41,827 nucleotides of DNA from F1-60-MAGs149 sp032119475 (GTDB lineage: Bacteria; Actinomycetota; Thermoleophilia; Gaiellales; F1-60-MAGs149), in the NCBI GenBank assembly GCA_032119475.1, contig JAUMCA010000126.1, forward strand, positions 1-41,827, read 5' to 3'. The position numbers and the translations under genes are program-made. Positions 40,925-41,827 of this stretch are shown here, piece by piece (position 1 is the stretch's first letter; each line of letters opens with the position of its first letter). Under the pieces are notes generated by a model. The model was not told the origin of the DNA. It did not search any database and saw nothing but the letters and a program-made list of their open reading frames with translations.

Positions 40925-40953
40925 AATGTACCGATCACCAGACCGAATTGCAA
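40925..40953 (-). promoter_or_regulatory. Promoter of the microcompartment operon
   Basis: On the minus strand TTGCAA (40953 to 40948) and TACATT (40930 to 40925) are separated by 17 bp, an excellent -35/-10 pair. The predicted start lies about 22 nt before the ATG at 40895, leaving space for the AAGGAGAGG ribosome site. The -35 is the exact centre of the 28-bp near-palindrome at 40937-40964. Confidence 0.65.
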
Positions 40954-40987
40954 ATCGGTCTGGTTTTGGTCCGGTTGCGGTCCGGTG
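40937..40987. promoter_or_regulatory. Operator array: 28-bp near-palindrome plus two further repeats of the half-site
   Basis: Positions 40937-40964 form an inverted repeat with 13 of 14 base pairs matching, with arms ACCAGACCGA and TCGGTCTGGT. The half-site GGTCYGGT recurs in direct orientation at 40957, 40968 and 40979, spaced exactly 11 bp, and once inverted at 40937-40944. Such phased half-sites suggest cooperative binding of a dimeric regulator on one DNA face. HutC-family GntR proteins use TGGTCT-type half-sites (DasR/NagR, from memory), so the regulator encoded at 33087 is the natural candidate. Confidence 0.65.
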
Positions 40988-40990
40988 ACG

Positions 40991-41827
40991 TCAGTCCTGC
41001 TGCGCTGCCCAGCGGCCGGCGCGGATGCCGGACTCGATCGCGCCGTCGATGAAGCCGGCCCAGCCGTCGGCGAGGTCCGAGCCCGCGAGGATCAGGCGCC
41101 CCTCGGGGCGCTGCATCTCCGCGTGGAAGCGCGCGTACCAGCCGGGCCGGTGCACGGCCCACGTGCCGCGCGACCACGGGTCATCGACCCAGTCGTGCGC
41201 CGTCGCCGCCCGGATCACCCGCCCGGGCAGCGTCGCGTCGAGCTGCCGCTGGAGCGCCCCGGGGTCGTCCACCGCGATCGCCGTGTGATCGACGCCGAAG
41301 GCGATCAGGACGTCCGTGCCGTCGTCGAGCCGCTGCTGCGTGCTGACGTGGCCGATCGGCGCGGCGTGGTGGAGCGCGTTGATCCCCTCGCCGCTGGCGT
41401 CGACGCGTAGGTGCACCTTGGCGCCGCGCGACGGCTGCCCGCCCGCGATCCCCGCGCGCTTGCCCTCCGAGACCTCCATGGCGATCGCCCCGAGCACGTT
41501 CAGCGGTACGGCCACGACCACGGCGCGCGCGGCGTGGGCGGTGCCGTCGGCGGTGGTCACCACGACGCGGTCCGGCTCCTGCTCGATCGCCGTCACCGGC
41601 GTCGCCAGCCGCGTCTCCGCCGCGGCCGCCCGGTGGATCGGCTCCAGGATCGCGCGGGTCCCCTCGGCGATCGTGATCGCCCCGCCGGTCTCGACGGCGA
41701 GGTCGAAGTCGTGGCCGCTCAGCGCGTGCCAGCGCACGACGCTGAACGCGCCGCTCTCCTCGAGCGGGCCGTGGGCGAGCGTCATCAGCTCGGCGCGGAG
41801 GACGTCGCGCTCCTCGTCGGTCAGGTC
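40991..41827 (-). CDS. Flavin monoamine oxidase, C-terminal part (5' end outside the window)
   Basis: At least 278 residues, open through the window edge, so the start is not seen. The visible part has the substrate and FAD-binding C-terminal half of the MAO/tyramine-putrescine oxidase family: GRLILAGSDLADGWAGFIDG and AIESGIRAGRWA are the classic FAD-contact end, and RAVVVAVPLNVL is the second dinucleotide-side segment. The cofactor region NYxGxxG is outside the window. It precedes the microcompartment operon in the same direction, separated by 97 nt holding the operon promoter and operators. An amine substrate related to the microcompartment (for example aminoacetone or an amino alcohol) is conceivable but not shown. 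Confidence 0.85.
   Translation of the reverse strand, partial: DLTDEERDVLRAELMTLAHGPLEESGAFSVVRWHALSGHDFDLAVETGGAITIAEGTRAILEPIHRAAAAETRLATPVTAIEQEPDRVVVTTADGTAHAARAVVVAVPLNVLGAIAMEVSEGKRAGIAGGQPSRGAKVHLRVDASGEGINALHHAAPIGHVSTQQRLDDGTDVLIAFGVDHTAIAVDDPGALQRQLDATLPGRVIRAATAHDWVDDPWSRGTWAVHRPGWYARFHAEMQRPEGRLILAGSDLADGWAGFIDGAIESGIRAGRWAAQQD

Overview
This is a very GC-rich window (third codon positions almost always G or C) with short intergenic gaps, frequent GTG starts, many four-base ATGA/GTGA start/stop overlaps, and several start codons sitting 6-8 nt after a TANNNT hexamer (leaderless style). Two LLM-type (F420-like) oxidoreductases and a Mycobacterium/Rhodococcus-type microcompartment operon also point to an actinobacterium. 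Thermoleophilia/Solirubrobacterales is my best guess, but that is inference from style, not a marker gene. There are no rRNA, tRNA or CRISPR features, and no gene-free stretch longer than 300 bases.

Layout. 1-4.6 kb: a Rieske protein and amidohydrolase pair behind a perfect TetR-like palindrome, a small SHOCT membrane protein, a RidA-family protein, and a 5-aminolevulinate synthase cotranscribed with a secreted TIM-barrel protein. 4.7-9.5 kb: an operon with a sarcosine/dimethylglycine dehydrogenase-like flavoprotein, an isochorismatase-fold hydrolase, an LLM oxidoreductase and a TetR regulator. 9.5-15 kb: a GntR/FCD regulator diverging, across a palindromic operator, from a fused hydantoinase A-B protein and an N-carbamoylsarcosine amidohydrolase. 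Together these can take N-methylhydantoin to N-carbamoylsarcosine, sarcosine and glycine, the lower half of the creatinine-deaminase route.

15-33 kb: a lipoprotein, a coiled-coil membrane protein, an LLM oxidoreductase, a secreted beta-propeller protein, a YtcJ-type amidohydrolase, a Baeyer-Villiger monooxygenase, a PaaK-like CoA ligase with an enoyl-CoA hydratase, an acyl-CoA dehydrogenase, and a three-gene acyl-CoA carboxylase operon (alpha, enoyl-CoA hydratase, beta). Two paralogous FAD amine-oxidase-like genes then flank a homocysteine methyltransferase. Three copies of a palindromic repeat with core GGGGCCAGACCCC lie at gene ends.

33-41 kb: a ten-gene minus-strand operon for a bacterial microcompartment of the aminopropanol/aminoacetone (RMM/AAU) type. 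It encodes a PLP phospho-lyase-like protein, an acylating aldehyde dehydrogenase with a C-terminal encapsulation helix, BMC-T, an uncharacterised modular protein with its own N-terminal encapsulation-like helix, BMC-P, BMC-H, a second BMC-T, an APH-fold kinase, an SDR dehydrogenase and a HutC/GntR regulator. Its promoter lies inside a 28-bp near-palindrome followed by 11-bp-spaced repeats of the same half-site. The last gene, a flavin amine oxidase, runs off the window edge.
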